This document shows, piece after piece, positions 1 through 9,653 of a stretch of 64,000 bases of DNA. How positions within the stretch are numbered: position 1 is the first letter of the stretch; each line of letters begins with the position of its first letter. The notes under the pieces were generated by a model. It was not told the DNA's origin, made no database searches, and worked only from the letters and a program-made list of their open reading frames with translations. The translations under genes were made by a program, and so were the position numbers. Origin of the DNA: Paracidovorax avenae (GTDB lineage: Bacteria; Pseudomonadota; Gammaproteobacteria; Burkholderiales; Burkholderiaceae_C); assembly GCF_040892545.1 (NCBI RefSeq), contig NZ_CP156079.1, positions 3,693,501 through 3,757,500 of the forward strand, read 5' to 3'.

Positions 1-1222
1 CGGGCGGCGTCAGCCCGGAGGCCACCAGCGAAGGCTTGCGGCCGCGCACCTCTTCCAGGCTATAGCCCGTATTGGCCTCGTATTGAGAGTTGACCCAGTC
101 GATGCGGCCCTCGGCATCGGTGATCACCACGGCCACGGGGCTGGACTGCAGCGCCGCGCCCAGCACGCGGAAGCGCTCCATCGCCAGCGCCATGCGCGCG
201 CGGTGGCGCATCATGTCCAGCAGCATGCCGCCCAGCACCAGCAGCAGGGCGAACACGCCCACGCCGATCTGCCAGCGCTGCGGCGCCGGCAGCAGCGCAT
301 GCAGGTCGTCGAGCATCACCAGCTGCCACGGGCCGTCCGGGTCGTGCCATTCGAGGTTGCGGCGCTCCACCGCATAGCGAACGCCCCCCACCACGGCCTC
401 GCGCGCATCCGGACGGAACGGCAGGGCCTGCGCCACGCCGCTGTCGAACAGCGTGCCGAACTGGCGCTGCCGCCGGATCGCGTCGATGCGCTCCTGCGTC
501 AGCGGCGGCGCGATGGCATAGCGCCACTCCGGCTGCGTGGCGGCGAAGGCCACGCCCTGCGGCGACAGCAACGCCATCGGGTAGCCCGAGCGCTGCAGCT
601 GGGTTTCCACCGGCTCGAAGGACATCTTCACGAGCACCACCCCCACGATCACGCTCGCGGGCGTATCGCCCTCGTAGAGCGGCGCGGCGTAGTACAGCCC
701 GCGGTCCTGCGAGTTCGTGCCGAGCGCGGGGTACACGTTCACCGCGCCGCGCATCGCCTGCAGGAAATAGGGCCGGTGGGACAGATCCATCCCGAGGGCC
801 GGGGAGGCCGGCGTCTCGTGCGCCACCACCCGGCCGCCGGCATTCAGCACGTACACGCCGCTCAGCAGGAAACGGCCGCGCGCCACGGCCAGGCGGGCCA
901 GCGCCTCCGGAGCGTTGGGCGGCAGCGTGCCTAGCGCCACGGCCTTCAGCGTGGGCTCGCTCAGGCCCAGCAGAGCCACCGCGCCCAGCAGCGGGCTGCC
1001 GGCAGTCTGGCTCATCAGCACCTCGGCGGCATGGCCCAGCAGGCCCTCCCGCTCCTGCGCGCGCGCGGCCTCCCGCCATTCCGCCACGGCAGCCACCGCC
1101 AGCCATGCGCCGATGGCGGACAGCACCAGCACCACGGCCCAGCCCCGCAGCCACTGGCCGTCGCGCTGGGCCACCTTGTCGAACAGCGCGGACAGGCTGC
1201 CCAGGCGCGGGCTCATGCGCAT
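1..1222 (-). CDS. Membrane sensor protein, Cache-like domain plus PAS (C-terminus outside window)
   Basis: This gene enters from the left edge on the minus strand, so its output domain is not visible. Reading from ATG at 1222 gives a short cytoplasmic N-terminus, a membrane segment at about residues 25-45 (WAVVLVLSAIGAWLAVA), a periplasmic region of about 250 residues, a second membrane segment near residue 320 (VGVFALLLVLGGML) and then the start of a PAS domain (VAVVITDAEGRIDWVN, followed by YEANTGYSLEEVRG). The periplasmic part has the Cache-domain style (RPYFLQAMRG, then GLYYAAPLYEGD, ASVIVGVV). Such proteins sense small ligands and usually end in a histidine kinase, GGDEF or EAL module; which one is unknown here. 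It diverges from the mscS-like gene across about 210 bp. A second in-frame ATG lies at 1216. Confidence 0.85.
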   Translation of the reverse strand, partial: MRMSPRLGSLSALFDKVAQRDGQWLRGWAVVLVLSAIGAWLAVAAVAEWREAARAQEREGLLGHAAEVLMSQTAGSPLLGAVALLGLSEPTLKAVALGTLPPNAPEALARLAVARGRFLLSGVYVLNAGGRVVAHETPASPALGMDLSHRPYFLQAMRGAVNVYPALGTNSQDRGLYYAAPLYEGDTPASVIVGVVLVKMSFEPVETQLQRSGYPMALLSPQGVAFAATQPEWRYAIAPPLTQERIDAIRRQRQFGTLFDSGVAQALPFRPDAREAVVGGVRYAVERRNLEWHDPDGPWQLVMLDDLHALLPAPQRWQIGVGVFALLLVLGGMLLDMMRHRARMALAMERFRVLGAALQSSPVAVVITDAEGRIDWVNSQYEANTGYSLEEVRGRKPSLVASGLTPP

Positions 1223-1431
1223 GGGCGCTCCCGGAACGCCCACCCGCCGCGACCCGGCGGACCATGCCGCAGGCAGGGCCGCCGCGGCCCGGCCGGCCGC
1301 CAGGCGGCCACAGGAACAGGAGAGGCTTCGGCAGACACGTCGCTTTGAACCTTCGCAAACGGCAGGAAACACACCAAGCGTGGACACCCACGCGCACAGG
1401 CACCCCACAGTATGGCAAAAGGTAACAAAGC

Positions 1432-2544
1432 ATGGATTTTTTTACACACCTCTCTCCCTGGGTAGCGACGGCGGTCGCGGCGCTGATCGCGGTCACTGCC
1501 GCTGCGGTGGTGCATCGCATCGCGGCCCTCGTGGCCCTGCGCGCCACGCGTGGCGTGCCTGTCCTGCACACGGTGGTGCAGGCCTGCGTGCCCGTGGTGC
1601 GCGTGCTGCTGCCCCTGGCGGCGCTGCAGGTCGTCTGGGTGGCCGCGAGCAATGAGCAGCCCTACATCGGCGCCATCCGGCACACGGGCGGACTGGCGCT
1701 GATCGGGGCCGTGGCCTGGCTGCTGGTGGCCGGCATCGGCGGCCTGGCCGACGGCGTGATCGCCCGCTACCCCGCCGACGTGGAGGACAACCTCGCGGCG
1801 CGGCGCATCGCCACCCAGGCGCGGGTGCTGTCGCGCACCGCCATGACGGGCGTGGTGATGGCCGCCCTCGCCCTCATGCTGATGACGTTTCCCGGCGCGC
1901 GGCAGGTCGGGGCCAGTCTGCTGGCTTCCGCGGGCGTCGTCGGCATCGTGGCCGGTATCGCGGCCCGGCCGGTGTTCAGCAACATGATAGCCGGCCTGCA
2001 GATCGCGCTGGCGCAGCCCATCCGCATCGACGACGTGCTCATCGTGGAAGGCGAATGGGGCCGGGTGGAGGAAATCACAGGCACCTACGTGGTGCTGCGC
2101 ATCTGGGACGAGCGCCGGCTCATCATCCCGCTGCAGTGGTTCATCGAGAACCCGTTCCAGAACTGGACGCGCACCAGCTCGGCCATCCTCGGCACCGTGT
2201 TCCTGTATGCCGACTACCGCATGCCGCTGGATCCGCTGCGCCAGGAACTCGACCGCATCCTGGCCACTGCCCCGGAATGGGACCAGCGCGTGAAGGTGCT
2301 GCAGCTCACCGACGTGACCGAGCGCACCATCCAGATCCGCGTGCTGGTGTCGGCCCGCTCGTCCGGGCTGGCGTTCGACCTGCGCTGCCGCGTGCGGGAA
2401 GCCCTTGTCGCATTCATGCAACGCGAATACCCGGAGGGCCTGCCGCAGACGCGGGCGGTGCTGTCGGAAGGCGGCGGAACGGCAGGAGCGGAGCAGGCGC
2501 CGCCAATAATCCACAGTCCCGCCACTCGCCGGGACAACCCATGA
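1432..2544 (+). CDS. MscS-family mechanosensitive ion channel
   Basis: 370 aa inner-membrane protein. Three to four hydrophobic segments in the first half are followed by the hallmark MscS pore helix and beta domain: a glycine/alanine-rich run (GVVGIVAGIAARPVFSNMIAG), then AQPIRIDDVLIVEGEWGRVEEI, then PLQWFIENPFQNWTR. The family opens under membrane tension to release solutes on hypo-osmotic shock. It is longer than E. coli MscS (286 aa) because of extra N-terminal membrane helices and belongs to the YbdG/YnaI-like larger group. Its TGA stop overlaps the ATG of the next gene (ATGA), so the two are probably translated together. Assignment to the family is firm; the gating stimulus is inferred. 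Confidence 0.93.
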   Translation: MDFFTHLSPWVATAVAALIAVTAAAVVHRIAALVALRATRGVPVLHTVVQACVPVVRVLLPLAALQVVWVAASNEQPYIGAIRHTGGLALIGAVAWLLVAGIGGLADGVIARYPADVEDNLAARRIATQARVLSRTAMTGVVMAALALMLMTFPGARQVGASLLASAGVVGIVAGIAARPVFSNMIAGLQIALAQPIRIDDVLIVEGEWGRVEEITGTYVVLRIWDERRLIIPLQWFIENPFQNWTRTSSAILGTVFLYADYRMPLDPLRQELDRILATAPEWDQRVKVLQLTDVTERTIQIRVLVSARSSGLAFDLRCRVREALVAFMQREYPEGLPQTRAVLSEGGGTAGAEQAPPIIHSPATRRDNP

Positions 2545-2978
2545 ATACGCTCTGGTTCCTGCTGCTCCTGCCCCTCTTCTGGCTCAACGCCTGCCGGATG
2601 CTCGCCGCACGTTCGGGCTGGCGCGCGCTCGCGGCCCGCTTTCCGCAGCAAGCGCCTCCCGGCGGCGAGACCGTCCGCTTCGCCTCGGCCCGGATGGGGC
2701 GCGTGCACGGCCTGCCGATCCACTTCGCGCACTGCCTGACGGTGGCCGCGGGGCCCGAAGGGCTGTCGCTGTCCGCACCATGGTTCGTGTTCTTCCACCG
2801 CCCGGCCATCACCCTTCCCTGGCAAGAAGTGGAGGCCGTGGAGCCCATCGCGGACACCGCAAACGCACGCATCCGTCTGCGCGAAGGCGCAGAAGGCCTG
2901 CTCGAATTCGTACTGATGGGGAATGCGGCCCGGCTGGCAACGGCCGCGTTCGACCGCTTCCGGAGCCCGGCGGCATAG
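2541..2978 (+). CDS. Small membrane-anchored protein of unknown function
   Basis: 145 aa. The start overlaps the stop of the mscS-like gene by four bases (ATGA), which sets the start codon and suggests translational coupling. Residues 1-20 form one hydrophobic segment (MNTLWFLLLLPLFWLNACRM), then a soluble part with a beta-rich look (FASARMGRVHGLPIHFAHCL, LPWQEVEAVEPI, NARIRLREGAEGLLEFVLMG). The soluble region resembles small PH-like or YcxB-like barrels, but I cannot name the family. Because it is coupled to a mechanosensitive channel, it may be an accessory or a cargo-independent envelope protein; this is inference only. Confidence 0.8.
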   Translation: MNTLWFLLLLPLFWLNACRMLAARSGWRALAARFPQQAPPGGETVRFASARMGRVHGLPIHFAHCLTVAAGPEGLSLSAPWFVFFHRPAITLPWQEVEAVEPIADTANARIRLREGAEGLLEFVLMGNAARLATAAFDRFRSPAA

Positions 2979-3017
2979 CCCGCGCCTCCGGTGCGCATGG
3001 CATCCAGGATTGCCGGA

Positions 3018-4796
3018 TCAGGCCTTCCACTCCGGCAGCGGCAGGCGCAGGAATCCAGGGATCGCCTCCGCCTCCAGCGGCCGCGACAAGTGGTAACCCT
3101 GCACCGCATCACATCCCGCGCCCGCCAGCATGCTGTAAGCCTCCCGGGTTTCCACGCCTTCGGCCAGGATGCGGTAGCCCAGCGAATGGCCCATCAATAT
3201 CAGCGACTTCACCAGCAGCCATGCCCGGGTATCGCCATCGATCGGCTTGACCAGCGACTGGTCCAGCTTCAGCAACTCCACCGGCAGGCGGCGCAGGCAC
3301 GCCAGGTTGCAATACCCCATGCCGAAATCGTCCAGCGAGATCTGCGCGCCCATGGCCCGGATTTCCTCCAGGGCTTCCTGGGTGCGTGCGCTGGTCATCA
3401 CCGCGTTCTCGGTGCATTCCACGTGCAGGTAGCGCGGATCGACGCCGGCTGCCGCGCAGATACTCCGCACGTCATCCACGAAGGCGGCCTCTTCCAGGTT
3501 GCGAGAGGAGACGTTGACCGCCATCGTGAGTTCGATGCCCTCCCCGCGCCAGCGCGCCAGTTGCCCCAGCGCGGTCCGCAGCACCCAGCGGGTGAATGCG
3601 TGGATGAGCGCGCCGCTTTCCACCAGCGGTATGAATTCTCCCGGCGAGACGTCGCCCAGCTCGGGATGGCGCCAGCGCGCGAGCGACTCCACGCCCGTGA
3701 ACGCGCCTGCGCGCAGGTTGAGCTTGGGCTGGTACACCAGCCTGAATTCACCACGCTCCAGCGCCGGCGAAATCTCCCGCATCAGGCGATAGGCGCGGCG
3801 GTGGGAAGCATCCAGAGCGGCGTCGTGCCACGCGAACGCCGCCCCGCCGCCCACGCCCGAATGCAGGGCCGTGCTGGCCATTCTCAGCGCGTCGCCCGGC
3901 CCCACGTGCCCGGGGTCGAACTCCACCAGTCCCGCCGTGGGCGCCAGTTCGATCACGCGCCCGTCGAAGGCCGTCGGGCCGCCCAGGCCGGCCACCGCCG
4001 CCGCGGCGAACGCCTCGCGCTGCGGGTGGGTGTCTCCGGCGGGCTCCAGGGCGAAACGCATCTCGCCCACGTGGTAGACGGTGGTGCCCGGCCCGGCGAG
4101 CCGCTTGAGCTTGGCTGCGAACGCGATGGAGAGCGATTCGAGCGGCTCGACGCCCACCGCACGGGATTCGGCAAGCATGCGTTCATGCTCCATGATCTCG
4201 ACCAGCATCAGCGCCGACGACGTACCCGCGGGCCGCGAGCGCAGGTCTGCGAACAGCTGCGCGCGGTTGGGCAGCCGCGTCACGGCATTGACCCTGCCCG
4301 CGCGCTGGTGCAACTCGATCTGCGCCATGGTCATCCTGGCCAGCGTGGCCAGCTGGTCGCGCTGTTGCGCACTGAACGTCCGGGGGCGGTGGTCGAGCAC
4401 GCACAGGGTGCCGAGCACGTGGCCGGAGTCCAGCAGCAGGGGCGCGCCGGCATAGAAACGGATGTGCGGCTCATCCGTCACGAGAAGATTGGCCTCGAAA
4501 CGCGGGTCAAGGGCGGTGTCCTCCACCACCATGACATCGGCTGTTTCCACGACATGGGTGCAGAAGGACCACGCCCGGCCGGTCTGCGCCAGCGGAAAGC
4601 CCAGGCGCGACTTGAACCATTGGCGATCGGCGTCCACGAAAGTCACCAACGACACGGGCATGTCGAAGATCTGGCTGGCAAGCCGGGTGATCTGGTCGAA
4701 CTCTTCGCTCGCCGGGGTGTCCAGCAGCATCGAGCAGTCGAGAAGATGGAGCCGCTCCCTCTCACGGGCTTCGGCAGACGATTCGTGGTCTGGCAT
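3018..4796 (-). CDS. GAF / degenerate GGDEF / EAL protein, putative c-di-GMP phosphodiesterase
   Basis: 592 aa, soluble. An N-terminal GAF domain (about 20-165, with FDMPVSLVTFVDADRQWFKS and RFYAGAPLLL) precedes a GGDEF-like stretch (about 170-320) in which the signature is lost (VGEMRF), so it should not make c-di-GMP. The C-terminal EAL domain (about 330-585) keeps the catalytic set: ESLARW in place of EALxRW (E-x-L retained), VNVSSRNL, ECTENAVM, ISLDDFGMGY, LKLDQSL, LAEGVET and the late Gln in VQGYHLSRPL. It should hydrolyse c-di-GMP to pGpG under control of the GAF domain. It converges with the small gene at 2978 and diverges from mutS. Confidence 0.9.
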   Translation of the reverse strand: MPDHESSAEARERERLHLLDCSMLLDTPASEEFDQITRLASQIFDMPVSLVTFVDADRQWFKSRLGFPLAQTGRAWSFCTHVVETADVMVVEDTALDPRFEANLLVTDEPHIRFYAGAPLLLDSGHVLGTLCVLDHRPRTFSAQQRDQLATLARMTMAQIELHQRAGRVNAVTRLPNRAQLFADLRSRPAGTSSALMLVEIMEHERMLAESRAVGVEPLESLSIAFAAKLKRLAGPGTTVYHVGEMRFALEPAGDTHPQREAFAAAAVAGLGGPTAFDGRVIELAPTAGLVEFDPGHVGPGDALRMASTALHSGVGGGAAFAWHDAALDASHRRAYRLMREISPALERGEFRLVYQPKLNLRAGAFTGVESLARWRHPELGDVSPGEFIPLVESGALIHAFTRWVLRTALGQLARWRGEGIELTMAVNVSSRNLEEAAFVDDVRSICAAAGVDPRYLHVECTENAVMTSARTQEALEEIRAMGAQISLDDFGMGYCNLACLRRLPVELLKLDQSLVKPIDGDTRAWLLVKSLILMGHSLGYRILAEGVETREAYSMLAGAGCDAVQGYHLSRPLEAEAIPGFLRLPLPEWKA

Positions 4797-4885
4797 CTGG
4801 AGTACTTCTGGCGAGTGATGTCCCGGGTTTAACGGAGGCGCCGCGGGTTGTCAAAAAGTGGGGGAACGCCGGTCTCTTCCCGAAG

Positions 4886-4914
4886 CCGGACAAAAAGCTT
4901 CCACACAGGATAAT
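4886..4914 (+). promoter_or_regulatory. Possible sigma70-type promoter for mutS
   Basis: GATAAT at 4909-4914 is a good -10 match about 60 bases before the mutS ATG. The upstream CGGACA at 4887-4892 would be a weak -35 with a 16-base spacer. This is by eye only; in GC-rich DNA an isolated AT-rich hexamer is suggestive rather than conclusive. Confidence 0.35.
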
Positions 4915-4976
4915 CGCCCCCATCGCATCGGATTCATCCGGCGGTCGCCCCGGTTTCGGCGCGACCGCCCAGCGCC

Positions 4977-7649
4977 ATGGACAAAGGTACCAATTTGCAG
5001 AACGACAAGGAGCCATCGCCGATGGCCGAGGGGAACCCCGCCGACTTCTCCGCCCATACACCCATGATGCAGCAGTACCTCGCCCTCAAGGCGGGCTACC
5101 CCGACACGCTGGTCTTCTACCGCATGGGCGATTTCTACGAACTGTTCTGGGCCGACGCGGAAAAAGCCGCGCGCCTGCTGGACATCACGCTCACGCAGCG
5201 CGGGCAGTCCGCCGGGCAGCCGGTGGTGATGGCCGGCGTGCCCTTCCACGCGCTGGAGAACTACCTGGGCCGACTGATCCGCATGGGCGAGTCGGTGGCG
5301 ATCTGCGAGCAGGTCGGCGAGGTGGGCGCGGCCAAGGGGCCGGTGGAGCGCAAGGTGGTGCGCGTGGTCACGCCCGGCACGCTCACCGACAGCGAACTGC
5401 TGCCGGACAAGGCCGAATCCATGCTGCTGGCCGTGCACCAGGCGCCCCGCGCGCGCTGCGGACTGGCATGGCTCAGCGTCACGCAGGGCGTGGTGCACCT
5501 GGCCGAATGCACGCACGACGAAGTCGGCACCTGGATCGCGCGCATCGGCCCGAGCGAGGTGCTCTACAGCGCCGGGGTGACCGAGCGCTTCGAGCAGCAG
5601 TTGCAGGCGCTGCGCCAGGGCGGCGTGCTCGCCTGCCCCTTGAGCCTGCGGCCCGACTGGCAATTCGACGGCGCCCTGGGAGCGCGCAAGCTGCTGGAGC
5701 AGCTCGGCGCCGCCAGCCTCAACGCCTGGGATGCGCAGGACCTCGCCCATGCCCATGCCGCCAGTGCCGCCCTGCTCTCCTATGCCGAGCACACCCAGGG
5801 TCGCGCACTCACGCACATCCACGCGGTGCGCGTGCAGAAGAACGACGAACTGATCGCCCTGCCCCCCGCCACGCGCCGCAACCTGGAACTCACGCGCACG
5901 CTGCGCGGCGAGGATGCACCCACCCTGTTCTCGCTGCTGGACACCTGCATGACCGGCATGGGCAGCCGCCTGCTCAAGACCTGGCTCCTGGAGCCGCGCC
6001 GCGATCGCACCGAGGCGCGTGCACGGCTCGCGGCCACGGCGGAACTGCGCGGCGACCACGGCGGCGCGGGCAGCTGGCAGGCCCTGCGCGCCGCGCTGCG
6101 CGGCGTGAGCGACGTGGAGCGCATCACCGCCCGCATCGCGCTGCGGCAGGTGCGCCCGCGCGAACTCGTCGCGCTCTGCAAGACCCTGCACAAGGCCGAA
6201 CAGATCGCCGCGGAGCACCGCTGGCAGGATCCCCTGCTGGCCGGCATCTCCGGGGACCTGCACGCGCCACCGGCCTGCGGTGCGCTCCTGGCCGGCGCCA
6301 TCCTGGAGGAGCCCTCGGCCCTGGTGCGCGACGGCGGCGTGATCGCCGACGGCTTCGACGCCGAACTCGACGAACTGCGCGGCATCCAGAACCATTGCGA
6401 CGACTTCCTGCTCGCGCTGGAAACGCGCGAGAAGGCCCGCACCCTGATCCCCAACCTGCGCGTGCAGTTCAACAAGGTGCACGGCTTCTACATCGAGGTC
6501 ACGAGCAGCTACCTCGATCGCATTCCCGACGACTACCGCCGCCGCCAGACGCTGAAGAACGCCGAGCGCTTCATCACGCCCGAACTCAAGGCCTTCGAGG
6601 ACAAGGCACTGTCGGCCCAGGAGCGCGCGCTGGCGCGCGAGAAGTGGCTGTACGAGCAGGTGCTGGACCAGCTGCAGCAGCACGTGCCGGCGCTCACCCG
6701 CGCCGCGCAGGCCATCGCCACGCTGGACGCGCTGTGCGCGCTGGCCGAGCGCTCGCTCACGCTGGGCTGGTGCGCGCCTCAGTTCGCGGCCGAGCCCTGC
6801 ATCGAGATCGAGGGCGGCCGCCACCCGGTGGTGGAGGCGCGCCTCGCGGAAACCTCCGCCGGCGCGTTCATACCGAACCACACGCGCCTGAATGCCAACA
6901 CGCGCATGCAGATCATCACCGGCCCGAACATGGGTGGTAAATCGACCTACATGCGGCAGGTGGCACTCATCGTGCTGCTCGCGAGCATGGGCAGCCACGT
7001 GCCCGCCGCGCACTGCCGGCTGGGTCCGATCGACGCGATCCACACCCGCATCGGCGCGGCGGACGACCTCGCCAACGCCCAGTCCACCTTCATGATGGAG
7101 ATGACCGAGGCCGCGCAGATCCTGCACGCCGCCACGCCGCATTCGCTGGTGCTGATGGACGAGATCGGCCGCGGCACCAGCACCTTCGACGGACTGGCCC
7201 TCGCCAGCGGCATCGCCACGCACCTGCACGACCGCACGCGCGCCTTCACGCTGTTCGCCACGCACTATTTCGAGCTGACGGAGCTGGCCGCGCGCCATGC
7301 GCACGCGGTGAACGTGCACGTGGGCGCCACCGAATCCGGCTCGGACATCGTGTTCCTGCACGAGATCCAGCCCGGCCCGGCGAGCCGCAGCTACGGCATC
7401 CACGTGGCGCGGCTGGCCGGCGTGCCCGCGCCGGTGCTCAACCACGCCCGCCATGCGCTCTCGGCGCTGGAAGAGCGCGCCAACGAAGGCGAGACGCAGG
7501 TGGACCTGTTCGCCCCGCCGCCAGAATCCGAGGCGCCGGGCATCAGCCCCGTGGAAGCAGCCCTGCAGGACATCCACCCCGACACCCTGAGTCCGCGCGA
7601 GGCGCTGGACGCGCTCTACCAGCTCAAGCGGCTGGCGCAGCCGGGCTGA
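4977..7649 (+). CDS. mutS: DNA mismatch repair protein MutS
   Basis: 890 aa, in the usual size range for long bacterial MutS. The N-terminal mismatch-recognition domain carries the Phe-X-Glu motif in GDFYELF (F53, E55), which stacks on the mismatched base. The ATPase domain has Walker [10 protein letters not shown] at about 649-657, Walker B in [17 protein letters not shown] and the MutS signature region ([14 protein letters not shown]), then an HTH/dimerisation end. It detects mismatches and recruits MutL in post-replicative repair. ATG at 4977 gives a short unconserved leader; MAEGNPADF or a later Met could also initiate, since homology starts near [11 protein letters not shown]. It converges with fabI. 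Confidence 0.98.
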   Translation: MDKGTNLQNDKEPSPMAEGNPADFSAHTPMMQQYLALKAGYPDTLVFYRMGDFYELFWADAEKAARLLDITLTQRGQSAGQPVVMAGVPFHALENYLGRLIRMGESVAICEQVGEVGAAKGPVERKVVRVVTPGTLTDSELLPDKAESMLLAVHQAPRARCGLAWLSVTQGVVHLAECTHDEVGTWIARIGPSEVLYSAGVTERFEQQLQALRQGGVLACPLSLRPDWQFDGALGARKLLEQLGAASLNAWDAQDLAHAHAASAALLSYAEHTQGRALTHIHAVRVQKNDELIALPPATRRNLELTRTLRGEDAPTLFSLLDTCMTGMGSRLLKTWLLEPRRDRTEARARLAATAELRGDHGGAGSWQALRAALRGVSDVERITARIALRQVRPRELVALCKTLHKAEQIAAEHRWQDPLLAGISGDLHAPPACGALLAGAILEEPSALVRDGGVIADGFDAELDELRGIQNHCDDFLLALETREKARTLIPNLRVQFNKVHGFYIEVTSSYLDRIPDDYRRRQTLKNAERFITPELKAFEDKALSAQERALAREKWLYEQVLDQLQQHVPALTRAAQAIATLDALCALAERSLTLGWCAPQFAAEPCIEIEGGRHPVVEARLAETSAGAFIPNHTRLNANTRMQIITGPNMGGKSTYMRQVALIVLLASMGSHVPAAHCRLGPIDAIHTRIGAADDLANAQSTFMMEMTEAAQILHAATPHSLVLMDEIGRGTSTFDGLALASGIATHLHDRTRAFTLFATHYFELTELAARHAHAVNVHVGATESGSDIVFLHEIQPGPASRSYGIHVARLAGVPAPVLNHARHALSALEERANEGETQVDLFAPPPESEAPGISPVEAALQDIHPDTLSPREALDALYQLKRLAQPG

Positions 7650-7712
7650 CCCGCGCCCGGCACGGGGCCGCGGCCGGCGCGGCGGCACCACCGGCCCGCA
7701 CCGTATCCCCTG

Positions 7713-8483
7713 TCAGCCCAGGATATGGTGGCCCGCATCCACGTACAGCGTATTGCCGGTGATGGCCCGCGCGCCGTCGCTGGCCAGGAAGGCGCACAGC
7801 GCGCCGATCTCCTCCAGCTCCACCAGGCGGCGCAGCGGTGCCCGCCGCACGGCATCCGCCATGAGCGTGTCGAAGTCGGGAATGCCGGAGGCCGCCCGCG
7901 TGGCCAGCGGCCCGGGGGAGACCGCGTTGACGCGGATCCCCTTCGGCCCCAGTTCGGCGGCCAGGTAGCGCGTGCCGGACTCCAGCGCCGCCTTGACCGG
8001 CCCCATCACGCCATAGCCGGGAATCACTTCGGCCGCGCCGACATAGCTCATCGTCATCAGGCTGCCGCCCTGCGGCATCAGCGGCTCGGCCAGCCGGGCC
8101 ATGCGCAGGAAGGAATGGCAGGAAATATCCATCGCCCGCGCGAAACCCTCGCGCGAGCTGTCGGTCACGCGGCCGGAAAGATCGCTGCGCGGCGCGAAAG
8201 CGATGGAATGCAGCACGAAATCCAGGCGCCCCCATTCGCGGCCGACGGTGTCGAATACCGCCTCCATCTGGCCGGGCTGCTCCACGTCCAGCGGCAGCGT
8301 GATCGGAGCATCTACCTGCCGCGCCAGCGGCTCCACATAGGCCCGGGCCTTGTCGTTGAGCCAGGTGACCGCGAGTTCCGCCCCCGCATCGCGGAAGGCG
8401 CGGGCACAGCCCCAGGCGATGCTCTGGTCATTGGCGATGCCGACGACCAAGCCGCGCTTGCCTTGCAGGTCCAGTAGAGGCAT
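7713..8483 (-). CDS. fabI: Enoyl-[acyl-carrier-protein] reductase, FabI type
   Basis: 256 aa short-chain dehydrogenase-type reductase that performs the last step of each fatty-acid elongation cycle (enoyl-ACP to acyl-ACP with NAD(P)H). It has the FabI form of the nucleotide site (VVGIANDQSIAWG) and the active-site pattern Y147, Y157 and K164 (MSYVGA, then PGYGVMGPVK), almost exactly the E. coli spacing of 146/156/163. The C-terminal GHHILG-type end is also typical. ATG at 8483 is preceded by GGGAG at good distance; longer upstream frames have no homology. Many genomes carry more than one enoyl reductase, so whether this is the essential housekeeping copy cannot be told here. Confidence 0.93.
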   Translation of the reverse strand: MPLLDLQGKRGLVVGIANDQSIAWGCARAFRDAGAELAVTWLNDKARAYVEPLARQVDAPITLPLDVEQPGQMEAVFDTVGREWGRLDFVLHSIAFAPRSDLSGRVTDSSREGFARAMDISCHSFLRMARLAEPLMPQGGSLMTMSYVGAAEVIPGYGVMGPVKAALESGTRYLAAELGPKGIRVNAVSPGPLATRAASGIPDFDTLMADAVRRAPLRRLVELEEIGALCAFLASDGARAITGNTLYVDAGHHILG

Positions 8484-8506
8484 GGAAACTCCCGGGTGGG
8501 CAGGTT

Positions 8507-8542
8507 GAGGAAAGGAAAGAAAGAGAGGAAAAGGAAGGAAGG
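8507..8542. other. 36-base pure purine tract upstream of fabI
   Basis: All bases from 8507 to 8542 on the plus strand are A or G, so the fabI leader RNA, read from the minus strand, would carry a 36-nt pyrimidine run ending about 23 bases before the start codon. The rest of the 8484-8754 gap shows no gene that I can support. Confidence 0.6.
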
Positions 8543-8754
8543 CCAGTGCGGCCACCAGGGCTGGCGGAATGCTTCCCGGCCTCGCTGTATGCCGCGCTGT
8601 CGCGCCCAGGGGGTGCAGCCGCACGGGATGAATACCCACCATGGCCCTCTGCGACGACTGGGGCACTGTACGCAAAAGGCCTGCGAGCCCATTGACCCAG
8701 GTCAACGGCGTGGACGCGCCTCGTTATCGGCCGTGGCCATGCTTGGGAATTTCG

Positions 8755-9321
8755 TCATCGCACGGCCTCCCCTCTCGAAAACACCTCCCATTGCAATTGA
8801 ACCGGCTTCAGGTCATGTTCAACCTCGACTTCCGGCTCCAGATTTTCACGGACAAAGGGCGTGGCTTCCTTGAGGAACCGGGCCACCGCTTCCCTTTCTT
8901 GTTGGGTTAGCGAAAGAAACGCCGGATTGGATCCTGGATTTTTCAGGTAAACGAGCAGGTCCCACATGAAGTACCCCCGGTCAGCCGTTTCCGTGCTCAG
9001 CGCGATTCTGCCCAGTGCCGGAAGCCAGTACCTCCAGCCCGCCACGTTCATGCAACCGACGGGATTCCAGCCCACACTGCCGAGATCCTCTCTGGTCAGC
9101 GACTGGTGGTGCCTGGACTGCAATAGCGCGTCGTGCTCGCGGAACTCTTCATCGACACCCAGGAAATCATTGAATGCCTGCGGACGCAGGTTTCCAGAAA
9201 ATCCGGCCATCAGCGCCAAAAGTGCAGCATGTGTTGATGCATCTGCCATCACACGATCAGCATGAAGTTTAAAACACCTCGCAAAAATCACATCTCGAAC
9301 ATATTCAAATGCAATCCCCAA
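8755..9321 (-). CDS. Unknown small protein in RHS-associated gene cluster
   Basis: 188 aa, soluble, no signal peptide. The start overlaps the stop of the preceding small gene by 17 bases. The segment GWRYWLPALGRIAL followed later by AFLSLTQQEREAVARFLKEA is reminiscent of small DUF6714-like proteins, which are often found beside polymorphic toxins, but I cannot confirm that by eye. Base composition is intermediate between the AT-rich genes to its right and the GC-rich core to its left. It reads in the same direction as vgrG, RHS and the candidate immunity gene, so it may be a further immunity or accessory gene. An in-frame ATG at MADASTH is an alternative start. Confidence 0.65.
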   Translation of the reverse strand: MGIAFEYVRDVIFARCFKLHADRVMADASTHAALLALMAGFSGNLRPQAFNDFLGVDEEFREHDALLQSRHHQSLTREDLGSVGWNPVGCMNVAGWRYWLPALGRIALSTETADRGYFMWDLLVYLKNPGSNPAFLSLTQQEREAVARFLKEATPFVRENLEPEVEVEHDLKPVQLQWEVFSRGEAVR

Positions 9322-9598
9322 AAAATGAGCAGCCGATGATGAAATACATCAAATAGAACATTGGGACAAACAATGCAGATGCGATGATTATTGGTGCAAC
9401 CCCAAAACCGCGCATTGCAAACAAACAACATGGCAGGGCGATCACAAAGACCAGACAATCCCTGCCACTTATGTCAACAATCCAAACAGTATGTGAGTAA
9501 GCAAGGTAAGACAGGCATATCGATGCAGCATGTATTCCACAAAAACGGAGCAGCAGGCCGAAGACCTCGATGGTCCCTTTGCCGAAAATTGACTTCAT
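9305..9598 (-). CDS. Small hydrophobic membrane protein, RHS-associated
   Basis: 97 aa starting at MKSIFGKG (9598). Longer reading back to 9718 would overlap the upstream gene by 65 bases and adds no hydrophobic or conserved part, so the short start is preferred. Three membrane segments are visible (roughly 10-35, 38-60 and 68-92). It ends with several Cys (GCSFFGDCI). The gene is clearly AT-richer than the surrounding genome. It follows another small membrane-protein gene and is followed with a 17-base overlap by the 188 aa unknown gene. Function unknown; an immunity role against a membrane-active toxin is only inferred from position. Confidence 0.6.
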   Translation of the reverse strand: MKSIFGKGTIEVFGLLLRFCGIHAASICLSYLAYSHTVWIVDISGRDCLVFVIALPCCLFAMRGFGVAPIIIASALFVPMFYLMYFIIGCSFFGDCI

Positions 9599-9653
9599 CA
9601 ATAAAAACTCTTTTGCCTTTTTAAACAGCACCGATTGCCTGAGGATTTTACAT

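Noticed and set aside
60..1652. 530-codon minus-strand frame overlapping the Cache/PAS gene and the mscS start
   Set aside because: Wrong frame: Arg/Ala/Gly-rich, while the neighbouring minus frame open to the left edge gives membrane and PAS motifs.
4851..7691. 946-codon open frame antisense to mutS
   Set aside because: Low-complexity, His/Arg/Gln-rich shadow of a GC-rich gene; mutS has every conserved motif on the plus strand.
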